The notes beneath the pieces were generated by a model that was given only the letters and a program-made list of their open reading frames with translations, was not told where the DNA came from and made no database searches. From Cerrena zonata (taxonomy: Eukaryota > Basidiomycota > Agaricomycetes > Polyporales > Cerrenaceae), in the NCBI GenBank assembly GCA_038087015.1, contig JASBNA010000069.1, forward strand, positions 62,001 through 126,000: 64,000 nucleotides of DNA, written 5' to 3'. The translations under genes and the position numbers were made by a program. Below are positions 35,342 to 47,160 of the stretch, piece after piece. Every line of letters begins with the position of its first letter. The first letter of the stretch is position 1.

Positions 35342-35544
35342 TGACAAACACAATTATATATATATATATATCTTATTATTTATAAAACAGGTTAATAAAA
35401 AATCAGCTATACTTCATTTGCAGTCGATTGGTGTAGAAGAACCATTTCGAGTGAGAACTCGTTGAAAAAAAAAAAAAAAAAAGTATCAAAAAACACTGGT
35501 AGCTCAGAAGACACTGCAAGACCGTATTATATCTTGAGACAAAG

Positions 35545-35700
35545 ATGATCCAATACCCATATTTGATCTCCAGAGTATCTGACCCTTTGCTTGCATTATC
35601 TATAGGAGTGGCTGCTTATTATGTATACGAACGCAGAGCCGGAAGACCTGATGGACATAGATTGAACGATTTGCTATCCAGAAAATACGGGAAGAACTAA
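35545..35700 (+). CDS. NCE101: Nce101, small membrane protein of non-classical export
   Basis: 51 aa, close to S. cerevisiae Nce101 (53 aa). Features match well: MIQYPYLISRVSDPLLAL, a single hydrophobic segment (LALSIGVAAYYVYE), then the conserved RRAGRPDGHRLNDLL (yeast has RKMGRPQGHHLHEL). The gene was implicated in secretion of proteins without signal peptides. Sits between the MSB3-type gene and GET5; easily missed because of its size. Confidence 0.9.
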   Translation: MIQYPYLISRVSDPLLALSIGVAAYYVYERRAGRPDGHRLNDLLSRKYGKN

Positions 35701-35791
35701 ATTACAAACTCTATTTAACGATGTTACGAACTTGTATATACTCAGTTATTTAACTTATATAAGAGGTTTATAAGCAAAAGAATAAAATATT

Positions 35792-36463
35792 TCAACTAGC
35801 CCAGTTGTTTTGTAGTTTATGAAAAGCTTTATCGGCCAATACTTTACTAGGTAAGTCATTAAGTAAGACTTGGTGAAGCTTATTCCATGTACTTGGAGAG
35901 ATCTCCAATTTCCCTTCGTCAGGGTTAGGAACAGATACGCTATCGTCCAAGTCTTTCGATGGCTCTTTTACCGGAGTTGAGGCTTCTGGTTGTGAATTTG
36001 AAATTGGAGTAGAGACCATTACCATAAAAGTTAACCCATCGGTTACAGATGGAACAGATGATAGTATAGTGGAATCTTGGATAACTTTACCTTTGATCAT
36101 CAATTTCAAATCGGTGGTGCTGACATTGGTATCCTTTAAATTCGAAACAGAATCGATAAGATCAGTCTTGACTTTATATATAGAATGAGTCAATGGAACA
36201 TCACTCAATTGGGTTGAAAACTTATATGGTGGTTTTATGGACTTAAAATTCAAAGTTACTGCTTTATTGGAAGCTTGGTTATCTTCTCCTCCCTTAGGTA
36301 AAGATGCTTTAATTTTTGGCAAAGAAGGACCCAATGATTCTAACTTATTATAATCATCAGTCGAGAGAAAAGTGTTGGAGGGAGCATCAGCAGATAAGTT
36401 GATGAGCTGTAAGAAAGTACTCACAAATTGCTTTTCCTGAGAAACCTGGGCTACTTCAGACAT
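35792..36463 (-). CDS. GET5: Get5/Mdy2, ubiquitin-like factor of tail-anchored protein insertion
   Basis: 223 aa (S. cerevisiae Get5 is 212 aa). The N-terminal part binds Get4; the central ubiquitin-like fold (about residues 70-155) includes VTLNFKSIKPPYKF and TTDLKLMIKGKVIQD. The C-terminal helix pair (SPSTWNKLHQVLLNDLPSKVLADKAFHKLQNNW, seen in parts) is the homodimerisation domain typical of Get5. With Sgt2, Get4 and Get3 it passes tail-anchored proteins to the ER; Inp54 in this window is a possible client type. Start at the ATG at 36463. Confidence 0.87.
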   Translation of the reverse strand: MSEVAQVSQEKQFVSTFLQLINLSADAPSNTFLSTDDYNKLESLGPSLPKIKASLPKGGEDNQASNKAVTLNFKSIKPPYKFSTQLSDVPLTHSIYKVKTDLIDSVSNLKDTNVSTTDLKLMIKGKVIQDSTILSSVPSVTDGLTFMVMVSTPISNSQPEASTPVKEPSKDLDDSVSVPNPDEGKLEISPSTWNKLHQVLLNDLPSKVLADKAFHKLQNNWAS

Positions 36464-36697
36464 GGTCTATCAAACGAGGTTCTTATAAGCTTGTCTTTTA
36501 ACCTTCAGACTATCGAGATCAGAAAGCGTATGAATAAAGAAAAGTTCACTGGGAATATACACCCGTACACCTTTATAAGTGAAAGAAATTAAAAGTGGAA
36601 AAGGTCATATGCCAACGAAGACCAATTCATTGAACAGACTGTTCTTTCCCACTAACGGCACCAATTGTGGTATACTGCGTTAAATTACATTACGTTT

Positions 36698-37288
36698 ATG
36701 AGTTTCTTCAAATCCTTCAGGTCCAGTAATCAAAATGGACAAAGTTATCTTCCAGTATCGCAGAATGATACTCCAGTTGGCAATTCCGGCACCTCGAATA
36801 ACTTCAGATCAAAGCTTCTGAAATTGAATCCTTTCAAGTCTAACTCAGTATATCTTGAAGATGAAGATAACTATGTGACTTCGGAGCCAGGCTACTTTGA
36901 ATTGTCAAGATGGGATCGAATGTTGATCTTTGGATTGACGTTTGCTGGTTCAGTATGCTGCTATTTGATCTGTATATTCTTATTTCCAGTTTTGTCATTA
37001 AAACCCAGAAAATTTGCCCTTTTATGGTCGTTGGGTTCCATCTTCTTCTTGGTAAGTTTTGGTGTTCTACAAGGGTTTCAAGCATATGTGTTACATTTAC
37101 TACTGTCAACTAGAATCATTTTCACTGTGACTTTTATTACCAGTATTATAATGACTTTGATTAGTAGTTTATCTTTGAAAAGTACAATACTTTCTATAAT
37201 ATTTGCCGTACTACAATTGATAAGTGCGATTTGGTATACTGTTAGTTACTTCCCTATGGGTCAACAGACTTTGAACTTGGCCTGGTAA
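36698..37288 (+). CDS. SFT2: Sft2, Golgi membrane protein in retrograde traffic
   Basis: 196 aa from the ATG at 36698 (MSFFKSF..); the frame is open 11 codons further upstream. Four hydrophobic segments with the Sft2/SFT2D signatures: FELSRWDRMLIFG, CIFLFPVLSLKPRKFALLWSLGS, FGVLQGFQAYVLHLL and ISAIWYTVSYFPMG. S. cerevisiae Sft2 is a genetic partner of the Golgi SNARE Sed5 and helps endosome-to-Golgi transport. Divergent from GET5 with 234 bp between starts. Confidence 0.95.
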   Translation: MSFFKSFRSSNQNGQSYLPVSQNDTPVGNSGTSNNFRSKLLKLNPFKSNSVYLEDEDNYVTSEPGYFELSRWDRMLIFGLTFAGSVCCYLICIFLFPVLSLKPRKFALLWSLGSIFFLVSFGVLQGFQAYVLHLLLSTRIIFTVTFITSIIMTLISSLSLKSTILSIIFAVLQLISAIWYTVSYFPMGQQTLNLAW

Positions 37289-37452
37289 TGTTGCAAGAAG
37301 TCAAGTAGACAGTTGGATAAATTCGTAAGTAGATATATAACATAAATGCATTTAAGAGAGAAAAAAAAACCGCTATTATTTACTCTATATGATTGAAAGC
37401 GAAAATATATGAACTTTTTCAGTCTAAAATGATTAATAAACTCCTTTCATAC

Positions 37453-39806
37453 TCAGGTGTAGATTTCTTCAAACTTAGCTTTACCTTCACTCAATTCAGG
37501 AAAAATTCCTTGTAAACCTTTTTCAACTACTTTTGCAATAGCAGCTGGTGAATTAGGATCATCTTCAGCAGCATGGAGTAATTCAATGGCAGATTTAGCA
37601 ATAACTTTGAATTTCTTGTCTGGTTGGCCTTGTTTCAAGATTCGATCGAGATTTTTCAATGCTTGTAAGGCCAAAACGTATTTGCTATTTTCTTTATATA
37701 ATTTAAAAGCTAATTCCCAAGTAATTTGATAACTATCAGCTTCAGTAGTCAATTTTTTGATATATTCTAATAACAAATCAAGAATTTTACCATTTGCATT
37801 ATTAACTAAGTCAGTTAATAATTTCGGCACCTAAAGGATCGGGGTCTTCTTTAGTAGATTCGACTTTTGAAATTAACTCAGCTTTTCTTTTGATATTTTG
37901 AGCCTTTTCCTTCTTCTTTTTATTCTTGTTGCTCTTTTTAGATTTAGCTGGGAGAAGATTCCTTATCTTCATTTGAAGCATCTAATTCTTTTTGTTTTTG
38001 TTGTTGTTCATAGATTTCCCAATAGACTGAAGACAATCCTTTGATGGTACGAACATAAATTGGAGTGGAATGTAATTTATCCTCCCATTTCAAGGTTTCA
38101 ATGTAGTCTCTTGGAGTAGCACGTCTCATACAATAGGAATGGAAATCAAATTGATCATCAAAGAAGATTTTGAAATTGTCAATGACTGCATGATATCTTT
38201 TCAAAGCCAAACCTTTGAAGATATCGATATTTTCTTTTAATTCTTGTTCAGCGGCTAAGGCTTCTTCCGATGGATCTTCTGGGGATAAATCTTTCAACTG
38301 CTTTTCGTATTCATGATATATTCTAGTGTAAGCTTCTGCGCTTTCAATAAGGACCCAATTGACTTGCATCAAATGTAAATCTTTACAACCATTGACCGCA
38401 TCATCATCTAACTTGGTGAATAAAGAGATACAATCAATGGCTTCATTGACTTTATTTGCTCTTAAAAGGTATTTTGTAGTTTTAGAATTGATGAAACGAT
38501 CTTGTAAATCTAATTCACGAGCTTCGTTCATTATTTGACTTGCCTTTTCATAATCACCAAAGTGCTTAATGATACGAGCTTTAACAATGTAAAGTTCAAC
38601 CAAAGTTGGTGAATGATCCAAAGCTGAATCGATATAGTCATTAGCAGTCACCAAATCATTCAAGTATAAATAATGTTGAGCCAAGAAGTATTTTGACCAA
38701 ACCGTAATAGTTGGATTTAAAGAAGGTGCTTGAAGTTTGAAAAATTCCAAAACGATTTTTTCAATGACTTTTAATTTTTCAATGTTTTTGTATAAAGGCT
38801 TGATATTAACAAAAGTAGAAGGGACACCCCTTTTCAATTGAGATTCAACATATTCTTTAGCCTTTTGTTCAAAGCTTGGATGATCAGAAGGTAAAAAAGT
38901 TAATGGGATGAATTTAGGAGGATCGGAGCGAGGGTAGAAACGAGCTAATTTTTCATATAATTTTAATCTGTATTCAAAAGGTTTGGATGAAGTACCTAAA
39001 GCAGTTTCCAATAAGGTATAATAATCAACATTATCAGGATTTCTTTGTAAAAGTTGACGATAAATTAAGGAGGCTTCTTCATTTTGACCTAGTAATACAA
39101 GGTATTTAGCCTTATATTCTAAAAATGATAATCTATCAGTAATTTCTTTTTCATCTTTTTCTAAAAGTTCTAAAGCTTTAGTATAATTTCCTGCCTCATT
39201 AACGATATAATTTTTGTACAAGCAACATTCCGATTGTTCGTATACATCTGCTTCAGTCAAATGAGGTTTGATAATATCTTCAATCTTGGTCAAAGTATTA
39301 ACTGCTGCATTATAATCTTTATTTAAATGTTGAGCAATTGCAGTAGCAGTCCAATTTGCTCTATAACCAGGTTGAAATTCTAAATAGGCTTGTCTAGTAT
39401 CTCTCAAATTCTTATAGTCTCTGATTTGAGATTGCAATAAAGCCAAATCACGTAAAATGGCTCTATTTGGTGATCCGTTATCAATAGATGCCTTAAGCCA
39501 TTTGGCTGCTTCTGGGTAATCATCAATTGTTCTGAAATAGATCCCAGCAAGATGATCAACCAAGTAATTACCAGGCTCCTTACTAACTGCCTTAGTAATA
39601 AATTGCTTTGCTTCGGCCTTATGTCCTAAATGGTGATTAAGAACCCCCTTCAATGCCAATGATTCGGCATGAGATGAATTCTTTTTAATATTGGCTTCAA
39701 CTAACTTCAATGCCTTCTTATACTGTTTGCTGTCAAACAACTTCAAGGCCTCACGGAAGTTGGCATCCTCCTTATTCGCCAAAATGGGATTATTTCTTGC
39801 AACCAT
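37453..39806 (-). CDS. NAT1: NatA N-terminal acetyltransferase auxiliary subunit Nat1/Naa15 (frame broken twice)
   Basis: Ribosome-anchoring TPR subunit of the NatA complex, which acetylates Ser-, Ala- and Thr-starting proteins as they emerge from the ribosome. The intact part shows FREALKLFDSKQYKKALKLV, HAESLALKGV, RDLALLQSQIRDY, GYRANWTATAIAQ, PPKFIPLTFL and QDRFINSKTTKYLLRANK, all family landmarks, in a TPR superhelix. Start at ATG 39806. In the basic Lys-rich linker one extra C seems present at about 37,951 (CCC run), and one extra base at about 37,823 before LLTDLVNNANGK. The downstream 125 codons continue the homology to the stop. At roughly 780 aa the locus is somewhat shorter than S. 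cerevisiae Nat1 (854 aa). Confidence 0.93.
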
Positions 39807-40804
39807 CGTCTGCTGTTCGTCGTCTTGGGAGATAACTATCCAATTTTTCACCAAGGCCGTTTTTTTTTCTCTAAAGCGTCGGAATAGACTTAGTCTGGGG
39901 GGAATCGCACGACCCGAACAAGGAGGAAAGAAAAGATGGGCCTGGTGTATGGGTGTTATGTGTGCCTGGTGTTAACACACCCAGTCTCTTTCTATTAGGT
40001 TAATCCACTATAGTAGTAGTATTATTATTAGTATCTGTTTTATTGGAACTTTTTATTTGAAAAACTGATCGAAACATATGGTCAATTTAATTATTATCTT
40101 ATTAGAAAATGTATTTACTTATATTTAAGTATTTGTATTATCCTTACTTATCGTTGTTAACATCGAAAGTAAACTATTTATCTTACCTACTAGATTATTA
40201 AGTAGTGAAAGTATTCCTTATACAAAAAAGGTTACTATTGATAAATCTACGCGTACTTACCAATAATATACAGGGTGTATGTACGGGTGTGGACATTTAC
40301 GGATATGGGGTCAACTTTTTTTTGTTACAACAACCGCTTTTTGCAACAATAGACACCCATGAGAAGGCAGGCACTAGACAGCGATCTCAAAGCAGAGGAG
40401 AGGAGAACCCACTGTTGAGTGGGCCAGCTCTGCGGAGTGACACTCCCCGGATATGATGTTCTTACGATGGTCAGCCGTAGCCCGTAAAGTGGTAAGGTTC
40501 GACTGTTATTGTTTCGGCACTGGAGATATTGATACAAACCTACTTTCCGAAGCCGCTAACAAAACAAAAAAAAAAAATAAAAATTCGAGTTAGATAAATA
40601 GATTTAGTTCGTACATTTTTAAGCTACTTGTCTACTTATATTAGATTTCACCAGAGACGATAACTTGTTCAAGGACCCAGCTTTTCTATTCAACTAATTC
40701 CATATGACCCACTACTTGCAACTATAGTTTTAGTGAAGAATCTTTTATTAATTGTCAAGGAGCTTCCTCGGATTTTAATTGTATACTTGCGTCACTAGTA
40801 CATT
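39807..40804. other. Divergent promoter of NAT1 and the first zinc-cluster gene
   Basis: About 1 kb. GTTTCGG at 40511-40517 and CCGAAGC at 40547-40553 form an imperfect inverted CGG arrangement, a form that zinc-cluster regulators often bind. Open frames here begin without ATG or have no recognisable content. Confidence 0.5.
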
Positions 40805-43287
40805 ATGAACCAGTCCAAACTTAAAACTTGTGATTTTTGCAGAAAACGTAAGAAGAGATGTCACACAGATCATGGGGTTGGCTCGTGCACCAACTGTATC
40901 CATGCAAATGTTGAATGTATTTATTCATTTGCTAAGAAACGAAGACCTCGAACCAAGGACCAAGGTGATTGCCAAAAATTCGATTGATCAGTTAAATTCC
41001 AGATTGTCATCTTTAGAAGGGCTTATTCTGCGTCTTGTTACGCAGTTCTCTGGTCCTGAGTGTATTGATAAGAGCAGAGAGTTCTCGAAGGAAGTCGTTT
41101 CCCCAGACTCCGATGATTCTAACAAGCACCCGGGTGATCAGATCATTGACTCTATTAAAGATAAGAAGATATCACATACCGAACCCAAGTGTTGCTATTC
41201 TGGTTATCCATGTTCAATAATCAATGTTTTATCGAAGAAAAGTCTACTTTGGGTTCAGAAAAAGGCTAGATGGCGATATATCGGCAATCAAACCATTTAT
41301 AGGTATGCCCCGGGCATTTTTCAAATCGGTTAGTGTTTTGATGGGTGCTTGGATGGATCCGAAAGCACTTGAATTGATACATGGTTACACTCCTTTACAA
41401 TCGGTTCTACCAAAAAATCCCGAAATCGTACTTCAAATATTGGATGCATTCCATAATGTGAATTTTGCAAATCATTTGGTTTGTAGGGTGGATAAAATTA
41501 AACATTTAGCCATAGTTTTCTATCAACAGGATCCGTTGAAAACATTAACTCAATCAGAATTGTTCTTAATTCACATTAGTATTGCTGCTTGCTTAATTAA
41601 TAGATTTACAATCAATGATAAAGTAACAAATAATTATTATACCTTGGCTAAGTTAGATCAGAATTATCTAATTTCTGTTGAAGAATAAATGTTTCCAGCA
41701 ATCCTTAATCTATTATGATAATGTCAAAAACAACAATGAGGAATTGAGACAATACAAGCGTTTCTTATTCTTCTAGGTTATGTTGACGCAAATTTCGCTC
41801 ACGATGATAATATTCCTCATCGGCTTGCAACTGATATCTTACGACATTCAAAGATCATTAAATTACATGATCTGGGAATGTTGAAAAACTTAAGCCAAAG
41901 AGATGCTGACGAAAGAAGAAGACTTTGGTGGTGTTGTGAGCATATGGATTCTGAAATGACTTATAGAATTTCAAAAACTACAAATTTATTCAATGAAAAT
42001 TTTACTATTTTAACCGATGATGACAATTACTTCTTACCAACTCCAAAATTCCCCTTTATGAATGGCAGTGGTCCAACTTCTAAAGATGTTTCAAAAGTCG
42101 TTGAATTTGCCTCATTGAATGGATTTCAATATTATTATGGTTTTTACATCTTAATGTTGAACAGGATTAGAAGATGTGTTTTCAAATCCTTAAATAGTAC
42201 GCTCGTTCAAGATTCCTCATCAATCATATGGGGTTTTAGAAATAATCGAAGATAGTAATCAAAAAGGTTGGCAAATTAATTGACTTAATGGGTAGTGAAA
42301 GGCCACTTTTTTATAATGAAGCAAATTTTGAAAAAAACTTAAGTAAATGTTCACTTGGGGTAAGTGGAACTTTTGAGACGCCTAATGGGTCCTATTCAAT
42401 TAGCTTACAAGATAAGTTATTTTTCCAAATGCTTTATTTTAATCACTTATTTTTAACTAATCGGCTACCTATCACGAATAACGAAAATAATAAGGAGAAT
42501 CCTTCAATTTCAAAATCAATTCATATCTCGTTAGAAAGCGCAAGAACCATTCTACACATAACTTTGCTAATTGATAAGTTGACTGATCAAACTGGCAATT
42601 TTTCGTCTTGGATATCCTCATATCAAATGTCGGCTTTTGTTGGGCTTGTGGCACATTGCTTAAACTTCCCAAATGATCTTCAAACTCAAACCGATTGTGC
42701 TTTATTAATTAAAGTATCTTTTTTCTTTTCAAAATACGCTTCCTGTTGCGAAAGATTTGAAAATTTAAGTAATCCTTTATTGAAGAATTCAAAGAAAATA
42801 CCCTTCAAAAACAAGAATGATGGATATTTTGATTAGACTGCTTCTAAAAGCGTTAGTCGCCTTGATAAAGAATGACTTCGGATATGACATATCAGTCCAA
42901 TTTGCAGGCTTAGGCTTATCAGACCATTTGAATGCCTGTGAATCAATGTACCCTGAACTCTTTTCTATCTCAGATGATCTTGTCAATACTGCTCCTTCCA
43001 CTACATTTACCCCCAACCATACTTCAAAAAAGCCAAGCTTGGCTAATCTTCTCAATTTTGACACTGCTAACGGCCATAGTAGTGGCTCTTCCACTTCAGA
43101 ATCAACAAGTGATCATGTGGAAGGTCCCTTTATATCGGCTAATCGCTTTATTGAAAACTTGGGGGACGAAGAATTAGCTAAAATTTTTGCTCTGAGGCTC
43201 TCTGGACTTCCCAGCTTTTTCTTTGACGCTGAACCCAATGAAAATCATACTTTACCTCCCTCTAATTACCTCTCTGGCCTGTCTTAA
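40805..43287 (+). CDS. Zn2Cys6 transcription factor, first of three (ZNC1-like; heavily frame-broken)
   Basis: Fungal zinc-cluster regulator of roughly 825 residues. The N-terminal binuclear cluster is complete: CDFCRKRKKRC, then CTNCIHANVEC, followed by the linker IDQLNSRLSSLEGLI that is shared with the third gene. The middle is the fungal-specific regulator domain (RRRLWWCCEHMDSEMTYR). The C-terminus ends with LPSFFFDAEPNEN, a variant of the motif ending its two neighbours. The reading frame changes seven or eight times (about 40,953; 41,300; 41,688; 41,747; 42,225; 42,268; 42,820), mostly as one extra base. By position, beside the TAC1-like and HAL9-like genes, it corresponds to C. albicans ZNC1. 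It is either the worst-sequenced gene here or a decaying one. Confidence 0.6.
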
Positions 43288-43853
43288 TTCAATAGCTTCC
43301 TATATATAAGCTCGTCTGATTGACCAATTGAAAGTTGCAGCCAAAATCAGTGTTTATTTTTATAATTCAATTCTCGGGTAGTCCCAGTGTTTTTTGTTTT
43401 CCGCTTTCCGTGGGGGTTTGTTTGGCCGGAGATTAAAAGAATTAGATGCGGCCGAGGTAAAAGGACTTAATTAGGAAAATCTCAATTTTTTTTATTTTAA
43501 TGCATTGATGCCTCGTTCTTTTATCAATCTGAACTAAATTCAAACTAAATCAACCTGAAAAGTTTCTCCAAGTCGCTGTATTTCAGATATTCTCGTGGGA
43601 ATTGTACATTTCATATAAATATCTAGGCTTGTTCTACAAATAGTTTGGCAACTTAGTTTCGCATGTACAAGATAAGGGCGACCCTGCCTTTGAATTAGTA
43701 ATAAAAAGAACGCTGTTGAAAAACCCTGTTGGAAAGATAGATAAGAGGCTTGCATGGACTACCTGCTCAATTTCAAGATATTTGGATCAGAAGTACTTTA
43801 ATAATAAGTAATTTTTATTTTTAGTGAGTCTTAGTAGTAGCCGGATCAGCAGG
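43288..43853. other. Promoter of the TAC1-like gene
   Basis: About 570 bp. GGCCGG near 43,425 and GCGGCCG near 43,448 are the only CGG-type words, about 20 bp apart. Nothing else recognised. Confidence 0.5.
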
Positions 43854-46681
43854 ATGTCGAATATTCAATCAAAAAGAATAAAGAATGCTTGTACAAATTG
43901 TCGTCGTAGAAAGATAAAATGCCCTGGTGGGTATCCATGTGCTAATTGTCTGCAAGCTAATGTTAATTGTCTATACGAAGGTGAAACCGAAGAAGGAAGT
44001 TAAAGAAAAGAAGGGGATTACAAAACGAATGACTGCAACTAAAAGTTTAGAAATTCTAGATTCAAGAATGTTAAGTTTAGAAAAGGCTATTACCAGTATA
44101 GTTGGCCATTTACTGAATCCAAATAGTAAATCTTCTCCTCCTACTGGTTTGAATCAACCTTTGAAGATCCAAAATCCAAATAGTCAAAATTCAGAATTTG
44201 AAAACTCATCTACTAATGAAGAAGAAAGTGATACAAGTGAAGAGTTTGAGACTGATGATGCCCAGGAATATGAGAGTCATGTCCCCTAAACAACAGGACT
44301 TCGTCTCTCCGGTGCAACCTAACAGGTTACCAAAGCCGTCGGTATTCAAGGTTGCTACTTCTCCTGAGGATCATCTTAATAAAATGAAAAAATCTAAACT
44401 GAGTACCCATGAGAACAAGACCGAACATAACTTATTGCATAATCGTCAATTAGAAACATATTTTGGAACTCATTCATTTTTATGTATCTTTTCTGAAAAA
44501 AGTTTGGCGTGGATGCAAGAAACATTAGGACCTAAAAAGTCTAATTTTGTAACTCCCATTACCCGTTTACCAATATTCTTGAAAACTAGAATGAAAGATG
44601 TCATACTTAAATGGGTAGACCCTACAATTTATGATCGTAAATCAAGGAGACAATTACTTGAAAAACCTTTTTCTCAAGACTCAGAATTTATTTTTGCTTT
44701 GATTGATACTTATTATCAAGAGATCATTCATTGCTGCTTAGTTATAAACTACGAGCGTATGAAAGGATTATTTGGATCGTATTATGGTATTAATGGATAT
44801 CGAAAGCGTCGTTTTAAATGCTCAGAATTTCTTTTAATGACAATTGCCATTGCCTTCTGCCTTCAAACGATTCATGATGAAAGACTTAACCAGTCACATT
44901 CTTCTAATCCGCGTCACTACATCCCTGGGCCACTTCCAGAGTCGATAAGGTCTTTATCTACCGAAGATTTATTGAAGATGAGGAATGAAATGGTTGATTA
45001 TGCTATCTTCTATTATCATAGAATATCCGTATTGAGTGATGGTTTAGAAACAATTGAAGCAATTTTATTGTTAATCACTTTTGTTGAGGTAAATTGGTTC
45101 TTCTCCCCAGTTAATTTTATTCTAATTTCAGTTGCAGTCAGATTTGCTCAAGAGATAGGGTTACATAGAGCTGAATCTTATATTAGTTTCCCACCTTCTG
45201 AAGCAGAAAGGCGACGTAAGATCTGGTGGTTTTGTCACTACTTTGATATGGAAATTTGTTTCAGGGCTGGTAAACCTCCATTGATCAATTATGCTGATGT
45301 AAGTGCTGACTTGGCTCCTAATGCAGAAGATTCACCATACAATACGTTTTCACCTAACGTAGATATTCATATGCCTTCGATGGGTTCCAAGCTTTCCTCT
45401 AGTATACGGCAGCCTTTTTTCAGAGATGACGATGGAAATGTTTTATATCACCAGTATTATTTCACACTATTGACGAGACTTCGTACAAGAAGTTATGAGA
45501 GTTTATTTCTGGCATCTGCTCAAATAGATACATTTGAAAAATTACTGAGAACTCTAGATAAGTTGAATAAGGAAATGTTTGAATTAAGAGAATGCATGCC
45601 GATTGAAAATCAGTTATTATTTTACAATCATCCTTCTTTCAAAGCCTATAAAGCAGAAAGTATTAAAGAAGAAAGCGTTGTTATTGTTCATATGACATTT
45701 TTCTTACACTTGATGGTTATCAACAGAATACCGTCGGTGGTTGGGGTCTCTGATCTTGACAAGGAAAAGTGGTTAAGCTATAAAAACTTATCGTTGGATA
45801 GCGCAAGAACGATCTTGGTCTTGTCAAAGAGTGCAAGATCATTCACTACACTAACCTTAAATACCTGGGTTTTGTTTTTCCCTGTATCTGCATTTTTGAA
45901 TTTGGCAGCTTCGGTTATAAACCACCCTGTCAGTTCAGAAGCTCTTTCTGATTTGAATTTATTAATCGAAAACTCCATTGACTTTTTCTCATTCAAAAAT
46001 TATGATGCAAATTACGATGGGGATATATCTGCTCAAAAATTCCTTTCCATAATGATAAGACTAGTCCTTAGAATCGTTGTTGTTATTTACGAAACTAAAA
46101 ATAATACTAGTATATTAGAAAATAATCAAGCATTATCAGACCATTTGAACGACCCAATAGAATCATATCCTGAATTACTCAAATCCAACAATCGATCAGC
46201 GCCCTTGTCTGTCTTAGGAGAATCTGCATTTGCTTCGCATGCTGATTGCAAGAGTAATGAAGTTAACAATTTACCTGGAAGTACAAGCTCTGGTGGTCCC
46301 CCCATTTACAATCCATTAGCTGATAATGCGGGCTTTGGTTATCTTCCTAAACTGACAAACAGTCCCAACGCTCTTGGGTCGCAAATGTCGAACCACTTAG
46401 GCTCTTACCCAATGGGTCTTTCTCCTAACTATTACCAAGGGAAACGGGATTTTCCAGGCAACTCAATGGGTAACCCTGGTAAATTTGTTAATAATACAAA
46501 CTCCACTTCGGGTCAAAATGAACTGTCTAAAGGTTTTGATGCAGGAGGTATAAATGATTTGGATGACTTATTTTCAAGTGAAGAAAACGTTTTATCCGAT
46601 AAGTTTTTTTCACAGATGAGTAATCTTCCAAACTTTTTCTTTGATAATAGTTTGGGGTTGAGTTCCTCCAATCTTGAATAG
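43854..46681 (+). CDS. Zn2Cys6 transcription factor, second of three (TAC1-like; two frame breaks)
   Basis: About 940 residues. Zinc cluster CTNCRRRKIKC / CANCLQANVNC near residue 13, then a Lys-rich linker with KSLEILDSRMLSLEKAI. A conserved ETYFGTHSFLCIFSEKSLAWM block opens the regulatory part, and the fungal transcription-factor domain has RRKIWWFCHYFDMEICFRAGKPP. The protein ends MSNLPNFFFDNSLGL.. after an acidic stretch. By gene order it corresponds to C. albicans TAC1, activator of the drug-efflux genes CDR1 and CDR2; other paralogs cannot be excluded from sequence alone. One base seems extra near 43,981 and one near 44,281; from there the frame is open to the stop. The CTG codon in LF[CTG]ASAQ faces a serine codon in the third gene. 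Confidence 0.65.
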
Positions 46682-47160
46682 ACTTTAGTTATCTGTTTTG
46701 CCTGCTTAGTTCATCTCATTTTATTTTCAGCTACTCCTTCTCTTAGAGAACTTCTTTTCTTTGGGACCCTCTTTCGTTTCCGTTCTTCTTTCTTTCTGTA
46801 TTATTCTACAAATATCGATTCGTATATTCTACAATCACCGTCGAAGCCTTTGTTCCTGTGCAATAAAGGCTTTTTGTACTTGGTAATTTAGCAGCATTTT
46901 TTTCGATGTATACAGTTTCGGAAGCTGACATTTCAAAATTGCACCCGTCTTCCGAAACTTAATTTTTTTTTTATAGAATATAATAAAAACATAATAATAT
47001 CAGGCTTTTATCAAAGTGGCAAAGGGCTAAAGCACCGCTTTGGATTATATTTATACATTCGGCTAAGAAGCAAGCCTGTGCCACTATATTCTCGAGAAGG
47101 AGTTTGAAGATAAGCGTGAGGAAGTGCTAATCTATTAATTTCGTTCTTGAATACACCAGG
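46682..47160. other. Promoter of the HAL9-like gene
   Basis: About 480 bp. It carries a perfect inverted repeat with CGG half-sites (46915-46958, listed separately) and T-rich runs near 46,960. Confidence 0.6.
46915..46958. promoter_or_regulatory. Inverted repeat GTTTCGGAAG ... CTTCCGAAAC
   Basis: Two perfectly complementary 10-bp arms separated by 24 bp, each containing a CGG triplet. Zinc-cluster dimers bind paired CGG triplets. The site is about 200 bp upstream of the HAL9-like start and directly downstream of the TAC1-like gene, so auto- or cross-regulation within the cluster is plausible. Confidence 0.5.

Noticed and set aside
40205..40537. Overlapping frames on both strands in the NAT1 promoter region
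   Set aside because: No ATG in a sensible context, no recognisable domain; promoter sequence is a sufficient explanation.
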